Counted from the stretch's first letter, positions 11,485 to 22,163 are shown. The stretch: 64,000 nucleotides of DNA from Adiantum capillus-veneris (GCA_014529385.2 CM043964.1:1650997-1714996), one strand, 5' to 3'. The notes: generated by a model not told the origin, from the sequence alone. Numbers and translations are program-made.

Positions 11485-11579
<95 letters not shown>
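11485..11579. repeat. (GA)n microsatellite
   Basis: About 95 bp of nearly perfect GA dinucleotide, the longest simple repeat in the window. It sits just before the CACTA transposase remnant. Confidence 0.95.
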
Positions 11580-11581
<2 letters not shown>

Positions 11582-11639
11582 AAGACGGAGGATGCCAATA
11601 GAAGATTAAATTTATGTCCAAGTTATAAGGTTTTCACCC

Positions 11640-12560
11640 TTGACATTATGAGTAGTGACGAGGATGTGGGGCCGTCCAATCGAAACACCTATTTCTCAAC
11701 GAGGATCTTATGTCCTTGTAATCGATGCAAGCATGTTGTGCGATGGACAAGACGTGTTTCTTTACAGCACATTCACAAATTTGGCGAGTTCGATCCATCT
11801 ATTATAGATTGAGTTGTTGCTAATTATAACTCGTCGGACTCCGACACTGGCCAACAGGCAGTAATCTTGCAACCCAATAGACGTGTCGCAGGCGCTTTGG
11901 GCATGCTGCATATGTGAGGCCACAAGATGTAGCCTTTGACATCTCGAGGATAATCATGCAGACCACATTTCCAACGAGGCAATGTTTGAGCCCGAGATAG
12001 AAGAAATGCTCGAGATGATCATGGATTCAGAAAGGCTTATCTATGATGATATGAAAAGTGAAGCCGATACGCCATTGTATGATGGAGCACGTGTGTCTAG
12101 ATTGAAGGCGCTCCTATTCTTCTCAATATGCAGACCAAGTTTCGATGAAGTGACACTAGCATCACAGTGATTTTCAGGTGATCTATTACAATTTGTTTAC
12201 TTTAATAAAAAGCTCTAGATGTATAATGATTTGATAGATTTTTATACAATTGTACTGCATTTTTCCCGCTGTGTAGATTGCTCAAAGAGCACATACTGCC
12301 AGCTGATAATGTGATGCCAGATTCCAGAGAGGAAGCAAGAAAGATCTTGCAAAACTTAGGGATGGATTACAAATCGATCCACGCTTGTCCTAACGACTGC
12401 ATTCTTTTCATAGGGGAATACATGGACATGGAGAAGTGTCTAAAATGTGATTGAAAGAGATATCGAGTAGATCTCCATGGAACAAAAATTCCACAAAAGG
12501 TTTTGTGACATTTTCCTCTACTTCCTCGCATCAAGCATTTCTTTGAATGTAAGTCCATGG
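11640..12560 (+). pseudogene. CACTA transposase (TNP2-like), N-terminal half, broken
   Basis: Near 11712-11815 the translation reads CPCNRCKHVVRWTRR then LQHIHKFGEFDPS, the Cys/His segment of the plant transposase-associated domain. Near 12278-12540 it reads LLKEHILPADNVMPDSREE, then ILQNLGMDYKSIHACPNDC and KCLKCD, the hallmark opening of the TNP2 transposase domain (the family has IHACPNDC). Stops and frame changes interrupt it, and between about 12170 and 12275 the sequence may be an intron. The catalytic DDE core downstream is missing: homology ends near 12555. The protein would have cut and joined transposon ends in the nucleus. Confidence 0.75.
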
Positions 12561-12723
12561 TACCGACGCTCTGGCGGCGGCGGCGGCGGTTGTTGTGGGG
12601 ATGCCGTCAATGATGCCTCAGCACTGCCTCGTGTTCGACAAGGCTCTTTACCCTCCCCTCCTTTGCCCGCCCCCATACTAGCCACGAGCATCGCCATCTA
12701 CACTAGGTTTTGCACAGCTGACG

Positions 12724-13672
12724 GTGGTTCCTAGCAGCCACACACCACTGGCTACTCCTCCAAGAGTCACTCTAGTCGACACTCCTCGCTTTGAGGCCCA
12801 GACTCCAGTGGAGACCCCTGACGTCCATATCCCCATGGACACGCCGCTAGAGACCCCTGCCGGAACACCCAGGTTCACGCGTCACCGGCGAGAGGGCTTG
12901 CCTTACTCTGTCGACTTCAGCAGCGGCATCATCTTGGATGATGAAGACAAGAAGGTGATCTTGCGCATGCACGATCTTTGCTCTCAGGTGTTTAGACACT
13001 ACATACTAAACACCAGGAGTGAAGTACCAAGTGATTTAAAAGATAGAGTCATTAGCATGTTGCATGACAAGTTTCCCATTTCAACACGGGATGACTGTTT
13101 GAATGAAGACTTGATGAAGGTTCGAATGCGCGAATACTGCAAGCACGAGCATTTTGAAGTGCAAAAAGCAATTAAGCATGAGTGGAGCAGACTAGATTGG
13201 CTGGCCAAAGAAGATTGGAAGGATGCGAAGAAAGCAGCACGTGAGAATCGTGACAAGTGGAAGCAGCCAAAGCGCGAGTAGAGGCAGTGAGCTTACACCA
13301 CTTGGGGAGCGGCGGGTGGGCATCATTCAAGGCCAATTTTGGAAGTGTTTTTGCATTGCTCTTTAGGTTTGATAGTTTAGGGTTTAGGGGTTTTTAAATT
13401 CTAACATAATGGATTCTTTGTATGTTTTGATAGTGGTCGATGACAAGACGTGACCCCACACCGTACAAGTGCGAGTACACAGGCAGGAAGGGCTTAAACG
13501 CCCTGATGGACATTCTCGGTTCTCGCGGTGGCATGGTTAGTATTAGGGTTTACTCTTTTCTATTTGTTGTATTGTTTTATAAATTATATGTTTATACTTA
13601 CAGAAAGTTGTCTTATTGTTCTTTTTTGTAGAATTTGACAGATATGCCGCTTGGATGCGATGAGATGTCTGA
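12724..13672 (+). pseudogene. Second ORF of the CACTA element (helical, charged), with a short intron
   Basis: A frame open from 12724 to 13281 begins with a Pro/Thr-rich stretch (TPPRVTLVDTPRFEAQTPVE) and continues with a charged helical part ending EDWKDAKKAARENRDKWKQ. No ATG opens it, so the start is probably spliced. After a frame change, HHLGSGGWASFKANFG follows near 13297-13345, similar to the conserved small motif of plant En/Spm second-ORF proteins (Transposase_24-like). A further exon-like piece (13440-13535) is joined by a GT-AG intron (13536-13631) to a short final exon ending SD-stop at 13674. Role by analogy: DNA binding at transposon ends. Confidence 0.5.
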
Positions 13673-14085
13673 TTAGACGACGTCAGTCTAATCGTAGCTA
13701 CATAGCACTAGTTTCCTTTTTTCATAGAATATGTAACATGAGATGACATTCATACGTCTTTTTGTAACTATTGGAAAACCATGTATGTTTTTTCAATAAT
13801 GACAATGGTGTTGTAACTATTACATTTGCAAAGTTTAACAATCAAGTGATTTTGCCTATGATGTGTACAATTGTCATTGATTTACTTTCATCAATTTACT
13901 TTTGTCAGTTTTGTATTTTATTCTGCAAACAATACTATGGATGATGGATTTAATGGTTATATTGTCTCGTGGGTGACTACTTTGGGTCTATATCTAAGCT
14001 TGCACTTTCTTTCAAAGGTGAATCTGGGCTTATCTTGGATTTATTTAGGTTTACTCAATTATTGAAACATTCAATATGGTTGATG

Positions 14086-14114
14086 GGTGGCAAGGCATTC
14101 AATGCCCTGCCACC
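14086..14114. repeat. Short near-perfect hairpin followed by poly-A
   Basis: GGTGGCAAGGCATT and AATGCCCTGCCACC pair as 14-bp arms with one mismatch and a one-base centre, followed by 12 or 13 A residues. It lies at the border of the CACTA 3' subterminal array. Confidence 0.6.
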
Positions 14115-14124
14115 AAAAAAAAAA

Positions 14125-14389
14125 AATCTCGGGCATCGCTATGAGCTTCGCTATCTAAGGCTCTACAACGTCGCTATAAACATCACTATAGGTGTCCTGT
14201 AAATGTCACTATGATCGTTTCTATAGGCGTCACTATATAGCGACAGCTATACCGACACATATAGTGACAGTTATAGCAACGTTCCTGTATCGAAGTTTTT
14301 AGCGACGGTCTTAGCGACATCGGGGAGTATAAAAACCCAATGTATTACCGTCACTGATAGCATCACAAGTGCACACAACCTCTAGTAGA
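14125..14389 (+). repeat. CACTA 3' subterminal repeats and terminus
   Basis: CGCTAT, TAGCGAC and GTCGCTAT units recur many times in both orientations up to about 14330, then the terminus ACCTCTAGTAG is reached, followed by ATG. This mirrors the array at 6535-6640. Confidence 0.75.
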
Positions 14390-14392
14390 ATG

Positions 14393-14569
14393 TTCACTGA
14401 CATCAGTGGAGCCAGGTATTGCAAGCTCAAAGATGAGGTGCAAATAGAATTTCAAAAATTCAACCCAAGTGTTTATCCAGAGACCTGCACAAGTTCGCAA
14501 AAGATACATTTAGTGCATATGCAATCAGGGTCATTGTACATGGATTATAGTGATCAGATCTATAGTTGA
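14393..14569 (+). pseudogene. Gag-like scrap continuing the frame cut by the CACTA insertion
   Basis: Reading across the ATG target site, the frame before 6514 (ending KARFREIPD) continues here with VLQAQR, ISKIQPKCLSRD and DLHKFAKDTFSAYAIRV, with stops. This supports one disrupted protein, possibly a retroelement gag; no family is recognised. It ends where the antisense Copia fragment starts. Confidence 0.35.
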
Positions 14570-14572
14570 GAA

Positions 14573-15770
14573 TTATGGATGATACAACATATAACCTTTG
14601 ATTTCAGTAATATAATCAACAAAAATACATTTGACAGCCTTATCATCCAATTTTTTGTGTTGTGTCTGTGGCACCAAAGCATATGCCAAACAACCAAAAA
14701 CACGCATATACTCAATAGAATGCTTTCTATCATGCCATGTTTCATATGGAGTAATAGATTGCAAAGATTTTATAGGACACCTATTAAGTACATAAGAGCA
14801 CACATGATGGCCTCAAGCCAAAAAAAATGTGGCAAAGTTTGGATTTTGACCATACATCATGCCATTTTCGTAAGTGACTTGTTTTTCCTCTTAGCAACAC
14901 CATTTTGTTGAGGCATATAAGGCAGTGTACAATGGTGTTTTATTCCATGACTGGGCCAAAAGTGCATTAAATTCATGAGACATATACTCCCCCCGCCCCC
15001 TTTTTCACCATAGCCAAAAATTGTTTGAAGCACATAAATACTTTGGACTACACTTTAAGCACATATACCCATGCATACCTGGAGTAATCATCAATAAAAT
15101 TCATGAAGTAAAGTTAATTTCCCATGAAAGAAGTTTGCATGGGCCCACAAACATCAATATGCACAAGCTGCAACCTCCATGTGGCCTAGCTGAACCATCT
15201 TTTGGAAACTTAGAATGCTGCATCTTATCCAAAATATAGCTATCATAGACATGGTTGACAAGTGCTTCAAGAGGTGTCAAAGAAGCAACCATATTAGATT
15301 TTTGCAAACGCAACAAACTTGCAAAATTAAGATGACCAAAATGTGCATGCCAATGTTTTGTATCTGAAATAGCCTTAGAATACACAATTGCAGTTGCAAA
15401 ATTCTACCCAGACTTGTTATTCAAAGTGAGTTTATATAGCTCATGGCATAAAATACCAGATGCAACAATTTCATCACCAAAACTAAGATCATGTACTGTA
15501 CATTTGTCATCCACAAATTTGACTACAAGACCAAGTCTAGCAAGCGCAGATACAAACAAAATATTCGTCTTGATCCCAGGTACATAAAGTGCATCAACAA
15601 GTGTGAAAGAGCTGCCATTTGCTATAGAAAGCACAAACTTTCCAACTCCTTGTGAACGAGATAAGAGGTATTGTTGGCACATGTAACTGAACTCCCATGA
15701 GGGACAGACTCAAGAGAGGTGAAAAAATCACGATGTGAGGTAATGTGCTTTGTAGCACCACTATCAAAAT
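14573..15770 (-). pseudogene. Copia (Ty1) pol fragment: protease end, GAG-pre-integrase, integrase
   Basis: Reading the minus strand from the right: GVGKFVLSIANGSSFTLVDA and VPGIKTNILFVSALARLGL are the region around and after the Copia protease; then DTKHWHAHFGHLNFASLLRL is the GAG-pre-integrase zinc-binding segment; then, nearer 14800-14575, MCSYVLNRCPIKSLQSITPY and MRVFGCLAYALVPQTQ are the C-terminal integrase region. Frames are broken, the catalytic integrase core between about 14800 and 15110 is poorly preserved, and neither LTRs nor RT remain. Confidence 0.8.
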
Positions 15771-16757
15771 ATGTTAATGGGTGAAAAAGGTGAAAGAAAA
15801 CATGGAAGGTGCAGGTTGAGTGATGGATTGAGAGGAATGAGTATATGTGTGTGTGTAGAAGTGTGGAAAGTGGTGAGAGAAGACTATGGGCTACTTGTGA
15901 GAAACATGGGCAAACTCGGGTCCAATGAAAACCTCATACGTCAATTGTGGTAGATCCAAAAATTATGAAACTTTTTGAGGTGATTATTCATCCCTTGGTT
16001 CACGTTTTGTCTTCTAACCACCACTTCAAATTTGAAGTGGAGATGGATATAAAACATCCCACAAAAATGCCTACTTTTCTTTCCAAAAAAGTCTTGAGTG
16101 GCCCCTCTTTTGTTGAATTTGCATATGGCTCCAAAGATGAGCCCCTCCTTTCATGAGAACATGACCTAATTGATTCTTAGAGGTTTGAAAACATGCATGG
16201 TTGTGGATTATGTATAAATATAACCTATGGATATGATGAAAAAAGACAGGCTAGTATATATAAATAATTTATGGAATCTAGAATAGTGTGGGCTAAAAAT
16301 ATATTAAAAATATATATAAAAATTTAGGGAATCCAATAAGGAGGGCCATCATTTGTTTTTATTGATGTATATTTATTTACAGGAGGTAAGAAAGAGTTTC
16401 TATAGGGAATAGAAATTTAGTGAAAGGCAATGAATGATGGTGGAAAGTATTTTTGAGGCTTTTTATTAGGAGTGGATTCACACCAAAATTAAGAGAAGCT
16501 TGTGTGAATATATTTTTATATGGAATAAAGAGTACGCAAAATAGTAAGAAAATTGTAGTAATGGTGAGTCAATGTACATATCATACATAGGCAAATAACA
16601 CACACGTAGGTAGAAATGTTTAAATAAATACCAAAATAATTATGAAAAATCCTTATATTTAGGTCCTATATACAATGAAATGTGTACAAACAAATGGGTC
16701 ATAATATAATTTACTTTTTTTATTTAATTTAATTTTTTGGCTCAATTTACCCAGTGA
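15771..16757. other. Unassigned AT-rich region
   Basis: No coding family, RNA gene or element end is recognised. The ORF at 15947-16156 (containing HPLVHVLSSNHHFKFEVEMD) has no recognisable motif. AT-rich sequence with a phrase ACAGGAGGTAAGAAA near 16380 faintly resembles the LTRs of Tat element 2, so an old LTR is possible but unproven. Confidence 0.3.
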
Positions 16758-17779
16758 CTAGCTAGCTAAGAGTTTTTTAAGGAGATATGGAAAAAGTCCC
16801 CTAACTGACACACGCCTATGTACGATGAAAAGGTAGGGATAGACACAATGTTTGGGTGATTTTGATAGGGTGAGGTAGCTCACTATGGCAATTTTGAATA
16901 GCCAACAAACAGCTATCAATGGGTATGTTATGTTGACAGATTTCTGGATGAACACCCTTGAGATCCTTATAAGACCAAGCAAAGATATCTCGATATTCTT
17001 TCAGTAAGCTTAACAAAAGCTCTTCTTCTTCTTCGGTTATGTCATTTGAAATGTAGAAAAGCCTAGGCTCTTCTTCTAGTTCAACTAGAATTATATTTTT
17101 TGCATGTTCAGGTCCTTCGTAGGATTCGCCGTGTTTTCATAGTTCCCTGACAGGTTGTTCGACTATGATTTTTTTATCTTGGAGAGTATATTTATTGTAA
17201 TGGGATGGAAAACTCATTACATCTTTACCATCCTCTTCTGTGGTTTCCAATTTGGTTGTATATATCTCCTTTATAGCTTTTTTCGACTCTTGATATTTCT
17301 TTTTTGGCTCAACTCGTGTCATGGTTGACTCCTTGTCCTGTTTTTTTGGCTTTGCTTGAGTTTCCTTCCTCGTTTTTCTCGACGTTTTTAAAATTTTTAG
17401 ACTTTTATTTGAAGGATATCTACTCGTGATTTTGTCCTTGACACAATCATGTGCAACTATCTGTATCAAGAATTGTGTTCTATTGGATACTGATGGCATA
17501 GGTCTAGGTTTCATGTTTCTGGTGTCTCTTTTTCATCTATACCATTTTTCTCTTCTTGCTTTCTGGTTTGGAAAGTCAAAAAGATTTTCCTCCACTCCTT
17601 TCATGAGTAGCTTAGCTCTCACATGTTCTTTTTCCGACCCCGAATCATCTGAGGTAGTTGAGTGTTCTTCTAACTCATCTATTGCATCATAGTAGAGATC
17701 ATCTTCAATGTGAAGGGTTGAGATCATTTGTATCAAAATTATGTCATAGCCATATTCATTGCAAAATTGAGTAGGCATA

Positions 17780-18164
17780 TGTTGAGAGATAAAGAGAGAG
17801 CACATAAATAGAACCCCAAAGCGGAAGTTTCTTTTCAGGTACGTACACAGTCCGCGAACGATAACTCAAAATCAGTGCAGAATTTGAAAAAACTTTATTT
17901 TGCAAAGTTGTAGACCACATCGATTCCAGTGCTTTTCATAGGGAGTTTTTGCAAAATTGTTTTCAATTAGCAAAAAAATCAAAATCAAAAAGCGAAAGTT
18001 GCTTTTCAGGTATGTACGCAGTCCATGAATGATAACTCAAAATCGGTGCAGAATTTGAAAAAACTTTCTTCTGCAAAGTTGTAGACCATATTGTAGACCA
18101 AAGTTTCTGCAAAATCGTTTTCAATCAGGAGAAAAATTTAAAACAAAAATGTACTGCTCTGATA

Positions 18165-18209
<45 letters not shown>

Positions 18210-18329
18210 ACAGAAAAAGAACCCCAAAGTGTGTAGAATACACACATGAGATGATGTATATATAGAGGGGACCTGGGTGCCATATATAGAGAAGCCATAT
18301 ATTGAGTAGCTTCACATATAAGCTCAACA
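17780..18329 (-). mobile_element. Short-LTR (TRIM-like) retroelement insertion
   Basis: On the minus strand a 162-bp LTR runs from TGTTGAGC (18329) to a CT-rich end in CCA (18168), followed at once by TGGTATCAGAGCAGTAC, an initiator-Met-type primer site. The left side at 17780 begins like the other end of the LTR but only about 40 bp survive (AGAGAGCACATAAATAGAAC). Flanks GCATA and ACATA look like a target duplication with one change. Removing the insert rejoins the surrounding gag-pol frame. The interior holds a tandem pair (17821-17917 and 17992-18088) and codes for nothing, so the element is non-autonomous. Confidence 0.65.
18151..18167 (-). promoter_or_regulatory. Primer-binding site (initiator-Met tRNA type)
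   Basis: Minus strand TGGTATCAGAGCAGTAC, immediately inside the short LTR. This is the standard first-strand primer site of plant Copia and TRIM elements. Confidence 0.8.
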
Positions 18330-19737
18330 ACATAGACGTATTGTCCTGGAAAAATTTGTGATCCATATTTATCTCAGGGATAGGTGCTAACTCTAAAGTA
18401 GCACTACCATCTTTTTGGTTTTTGATTGATTCCCACAAGGATTGTGGCCATAGTTCTTCTACCTTTGGGATAGGCATTACTGCTTGTAAGCCCACCCCAT
18501 CTATGGTATTGTCTACTTCTCTTGTATCTAGAGATGCCTCAACTCCTGGCTCTTCCTCTTTGTTTACAATACCATGACTTTCCAATTCTTGGACTTTATC
18601 ACAGATTAGCACCTCCGTTTTTGGAGCATCTAGAACATGTGGTTCCATAAGAGCTTGGGCCTTCTGCATGAACACCTTGCACATTTCCAACCTCTCTTTT
18701 TCATACCCTAGATGAGGATACATTAGCCATCTATCCTCTTGGGTTTGGTTGGTCTCTAACCTAGCATCATAAGCTTTCAAGATTGCATCCAAAGGTTCAA
18801 AGACTTTGTCGACCAAGACTGAACCTCCCGAGTTAGTCTTTGACTCTTTAGGTCCCTTTGCGTTTTTCTTGCTTTGTTGCTCTCATCTAAGCTATTCTTT
18901 TGTTTGATTTAGTTTAGTTTCCAAATAAGCTTTCTCCTGCAGCCTCTTTGGTTTCATTTTATCCCGTTTGGCTTTCCATGATTGTCTTCATGTTCTCACT
19001 GATAAGTTTTCGATTTCTATTTGAACAGGCAATGTTGCTTCTTCCTCAATGCTTGCATTTTTAGCAGCTTCTTAAGCTTGAGCTTCAGTCATTACGTTTA
19101 AAGGAATTACGTGTTCTACCTTGGGTCTGCTTGAAGAAGGCATAACACCTACAACATTCATTGTTGCTTTCCCTTTGTAGTCTGGATCCTTAGCACATTT
19201 TTGGCGTAGATGGTCTATCCCACAATGTTCATAGAATCCATCTAATTCGATTTGTGGATCCTTTTTTGGACAAATTTGTGCCCAATGATCACCTCTACAC
19301 TCATAGCAAGGACCTTCTTCTTTCATAGCTAGTTATACAGCCAATGGTTGTTCTTGTCTTTTGAGGATGTTCTTTGAACCATACTCCTGATTTGCTATGA
19401 ACGTGACCGTATTTGCATTCATGAAATACTGGTCTTTTGTAGGTTGTGGCATATACATTGGCTACAACTCTACCATCATTCGAAAGATGCAGTTTCTACC
19501 CCATCATTTGTTGCGTCTTTGGCTGAGTGCTACACCATGGAGTGGGGTGATCCCCTCCACAAGTACTACATCTCCTCAGTTGTTGCACATTTAGGTTTTG
19601 TTTGTAGCCTTGGGTTATTCTATTAATCACCCACTCAACCCCTTGTTCAATGATTGGCTCCCAACGAGTTTGAACATCCTTCTTTGTTGTTGATTCCCTC
19701 TTCGGAGATGAGGCACTACTAGTCGTGTTGTATGTAT

Positions 19738-21047
19738 TGATGGGGGCTTTTCACAAGCCAAGCTCCCATACCCCTCTTCTCTCGTCCCCACCCCATGAAA
19801 ACCCCCTCTTATGGAGGGAGTGATAAAAGGCATTGGAAAAAGTAAGAAAAAAAAAAGTATGATTATGTAAATATATAAGAAAGGTAAAATAGGCCACCTC
19901 ATGCCTGCGGGGTAGCCCATCCCCACCTTGCCTCCTTTTTCTTCACTGTTGCCCTGCCGGGTGTCCCTTTTCCTCTCCTCCACTCAAAAGGTCAACCCCC
20001 TCTCTCTTCCCCTTGTCCTTTCTCCTTTCTCTCTCCCCTCAAGCTACCCCACCTCTCACCAATAATGCATTATAACTCACCAATAATGCACACTAACTCA
20101 CATGCAACTTACCCTATCTTCCAAAATAGTATACCCCACCCCCTCTTTCTCTCTCCTATCATATCCCATGACCCAAATACCCCCCCCTCTCTCTAAAGGG
20201 CGCCATGTCTCTTGTCTTGTAGCTAAATAACCTCCCCCACACTCACACACACTCAGTTTCACTGAAAAAGGTGCCCACACACCCATCCCCACCCGATGGT
20301 TACCTGATTTTTCTTGTGTTCACACACACCTGCACACAGATTCACCTCTGAACACACTCCCCTATCTCCCCTCTTGTAATTACTTTATTCTCCATGTCAC
20401 CTCTCACTTTTTTTCATCAACCCATCTCTCTCTCTTAGTCTCTCTCTCATGAGACTGCTGTTTTGGCACATATACACACAGCCAGACAAGTGGGGCCCAC
20501 AGTCACATGGCCTATGTAGATAATGATTTCTTCATTTCTAAATTCTGGAATTTCTCCCCCCTCCTCCCCTATATAAAGAGGGGTCACCATCACACTAAGC
20601 ACACAACATCACCAAGGAACACACTATGCACTGTGTGTGCCTAGTGCACACACACACACCCACACCATCACCATCACCATCACCGCAATCACCATGCTTG
20701 TCTTGAGCATGACCTCTACACCCTTGGCTATGGAAGATGAAGGGAAACTAAATGAAGGATGATGGCCATAATCCTCGTGCGATTCTTTGCCATCAACTCC
20801 CACCTATCCGCCATGTGCTCTACCACTCTCTCCCTTCTCATTCCCCTACCCTATGCTCCCCATTTCATCGCCTAATTCTCTAAATAAAGCTTGAGGTTTT
20901 GTGACTATGTTTTCTTGGAATTTTTTGCCGATGTGAGGTGTGCGGAATCGCCACCTAGTCTTGTGTTTTGGAGTAAGCTTGTGTATGTGTGAAGGGTGTG
21001 CGGGTTTGCCATCCTTTTGTGGTGCCTAAGTACTAAGCCGCTATACC

Positions 21048-21093
<46 letters not shown>

Positions 21094-21303
21094 TGATCTC
21101 ATTCGCTTTCCTCTTCATCATTACTCCCAAGCATCCATCTCTCTTGGATGAAAACTTTGTTATGGTGGTGTTTTGTTTGCGTCCTAGCTGCTGAAGCTAG
21201 GTGGTGCCCCCTGTTTGCTTTACCATGACAGTCTCGAGGCGCGCCATTTGGTCCCCTGTGTTTTAGAGTCCGTCAGGGTTCGGGGTTCGCTTTGCTCCCG
21301 TCA
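19738..21303 (+). repeat. 5' LTR of Tat element 1
   Basis: It begins TGATGGGGGC, as the 3' LTR does at 27422, and is taken to end at CA (21302-21303) two bases before the primer site. U3 includes a GC-rich start, CT tracts and a small tandem repeat (ACCAATAATGCA) near 20060-20100. The TATA box is at 20570; a (CT)n tract lies at 21054-21090. Length about 1566 bp. The end relies on primer-site position because the 3' LTR is truncated. Confidence 0.82.
20570..20578 (+). promoter_or_regulatory. LTR TATA box
   Basis: TATATAAAG in a C-rich context, preserved in the antisense LTR at the window start. Transcription would begin about 25-30 bp downstream and drive gag-pol. Confidence 0.7.
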
Positions 21304-21305
21304 TT

Positions 21306-21323
21306 TGGTGCCCCCAGTGAGGA
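21306..21323 (+). promoter_or_regulatory. Primer-binding site of Tat element 1
   Basis: TGGTGCCCCCAGTGAGGA starts with the TGG complementary to a tRNA CCA end and ends in GAGGAT, compatible with a T-arm. The same site with one change (CACTGAGGA) occurs in Tat element 2. The primer tRNA was not identified. Confidence 0.7.
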
Positions 21324-21376
21324 TCTTTTCATGAAACCCTTCAGTTTACAAGACTGAAACCCTTAAACTATTGTGA

Positions 21377-21640
21377 ATGGATGAATGGCTAGCAGGATTT
21401 GCTAATTGGACAACAGAAGAAGAAGAGCTCCAAGAACAACTAGATGAACTCCGCATCTCCATCGAAGCTCGAGTGCCAGGCGTAATGTTAATCGATTTGC
21501 AGTGGGAGAGTCAACCAACACGCCAAACCCAGTGGATATACATAGGCCAAGTGCCAAGAAGAAGAAGGAGAAGGTCGAAACCATGTCCGCAACCTACAAC
21601 CAACCCACAACAACAAAATGGAAGGAGCTCTACACAATAG
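21377..21640 (+). CDS. Leader ORF a of Tat element 1 (unknown function)
   Basis: An 87-codon ORF begins MDEWLAGFANWTTEEEELQE and ends in a basic, Gln-rich tail. It lies 53 bp after the primer site and about 520 bp before gag. It has an acidic coiled-coil-like start but no recognised domain. A further frame (21618-21842) overlaps its end. Expression is unproven. Confidence 0.35.
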   Translation: MDEWLAGFANWTTEEEELQEQLDELRISIEARVPGVMLIDLQWESQPTRQTQWIYIGQVPRRRRRRSKPCPQPTTNPQQQNGRSSTQ

Positions 21641-21859
21641 AGAATCAACACTATTCTACTTTGAGAATCGGGTAACTCAAGTCACCGAGGTAATTATAAC
21701 AGTTAGTTTTCAAGTCGCACTTGATGCTGCAACACAGATAACGGAAGCATTGGCTCACACTCTCACTAGAGAAACTAGGGATCTACTGAGTTTGTTTCAG
21801 GAAAGAACACCACCCTCTTCCACAAGCTTGGACTGTGACTAAGCACCTCTAAGCTTCAC

Positions 21860-22078
21860 ATGAATCAGTACAACCTACCTCAAGACAGATCACACATACC
21901 AACACGTGTACGCTCAATCAAGGTAATACTGGATTTGAAGGCTCACTACCAGCACTTCATTGACACCATGCCGGGTGGGGAGCTATTTTTGGAGGTTCTA
22001 GCATCAGATCAACCATTTGTCTTACCTTTGGTACAAGGCAATGTACCGTTTGAAGTTTTAATCTATGTCCTAGTATAA
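21860..22078 (+). CDS. Conserved leader ORF of Tat element 1
   Basis: 72 codons starting MNQYNLPQDRSHIP. The C-terminal part SDQPFVLPLVQGNVPFEVL then IYVLV aligns without gaps with the leader ORF of Tat element 2 at 45409-45621 (SINPFILPMIKYELTMDVY then IFILM). In both elements exactly 85 nt separate its stop codon from the gag ATG. Tat/Ogre elements are known to carry an extra ORF before gag, but this small hydrophobic-ended protein is not one I recognise. Confidence 0.5.
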   Translation: MNQYNLPQDRSHIPTRVRSIKVILDLKAHYQHFIDTMPGGELFLEVLASDQPFVLPLVQGNVPFEVLIYVLV

Positions 22079-22163
22079 GAGGGTATACACGCCTCCTTGT
22101 AAAGAAGAAAAAAACACTTTTGCAAGTTAAGCAGTGTGTCTTTCTAGCTCTCTCTCAGTAATC

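Larger units (their letters stand above)
6514..14389 (+). mobile_element. CACTA (En/Spm) DNA transposon, decayed, with nested L1 LINE
   Basis: The left terminus reads CACTACAAGAGGT and the right terminus, as reverse complement, CTACTAGAGGT with a damaged tip. Both are flanked by ATG (6511-6513 and 14390-14392), the 3-bp duplication expected for this superfamily. Subterminal arrays rich in TAGCGAC/GTCGCTA units lie at 6535-6640 and 14125-14330. Inside are a TNP2-like transposase remnant (11640-12560) and a second ORF (12724-13672). An L1 LINE (about 6964-10120) is nested in the left half. Total span 7876 bp. The exact right tip is uncertain by a base or two. Confidence 0.8.
16758..19737 (-). 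pseudogene. Ty3 gag-pol fragment of the zinc-knuckle family (antisense)
   Basis: On the minus strand, in order: a knuckle CSTCGGDHPTPWC (about 19575-19535), a second CYECRGDHWAQIC (about 19310-19270), a third with its first Cys lost (FYEHCGIDHLRQKC), the block FEPLDAILKAYDARLETNQ (18800-18740), a Glu-rich linker, and the lead-in to reverse transcriptase, LLKEYRDIFAWSYKDLKG, near 17010. No protease is visible between gag and RT, unlike the plus-strand copy at 61510, and RT is cut off at about 16758. A short-LTR element interrupts it at 17780-18329. Its right end is the insertion site of Tat element 1. Related copy: 58425-62465. Confidence 0.75.

Noticed and set aside
12724-13281. A host gene encoding a 185-residue helical protein
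   Set aside because: It has no ATG, lies between the two CACTA termini just after a transposase remnant, and is followed by a sequence like the plant En/Spm second-ORF motif.
14086-14127. Hairpin plus poly-A as a transcription terminator
   Set aside because: It resembles a bacterial terminator but this is plant DNA; it is better seen as a small inverted repeat at the CACTA subterminal border.
17821-18093. CRISPR-like direct repeats
   Set aside because: There are only two long units with imperfect identity, inside a TRIM-like plant element; no array of short repeats and spacers exists in the window.
22134-22163. An upstream GTG start that would add ten residues to gag
   Set aside because: GTG is not a normal plant initiation codon, and the ATG at 22164 gives the gag start expected by comparison with element 2.
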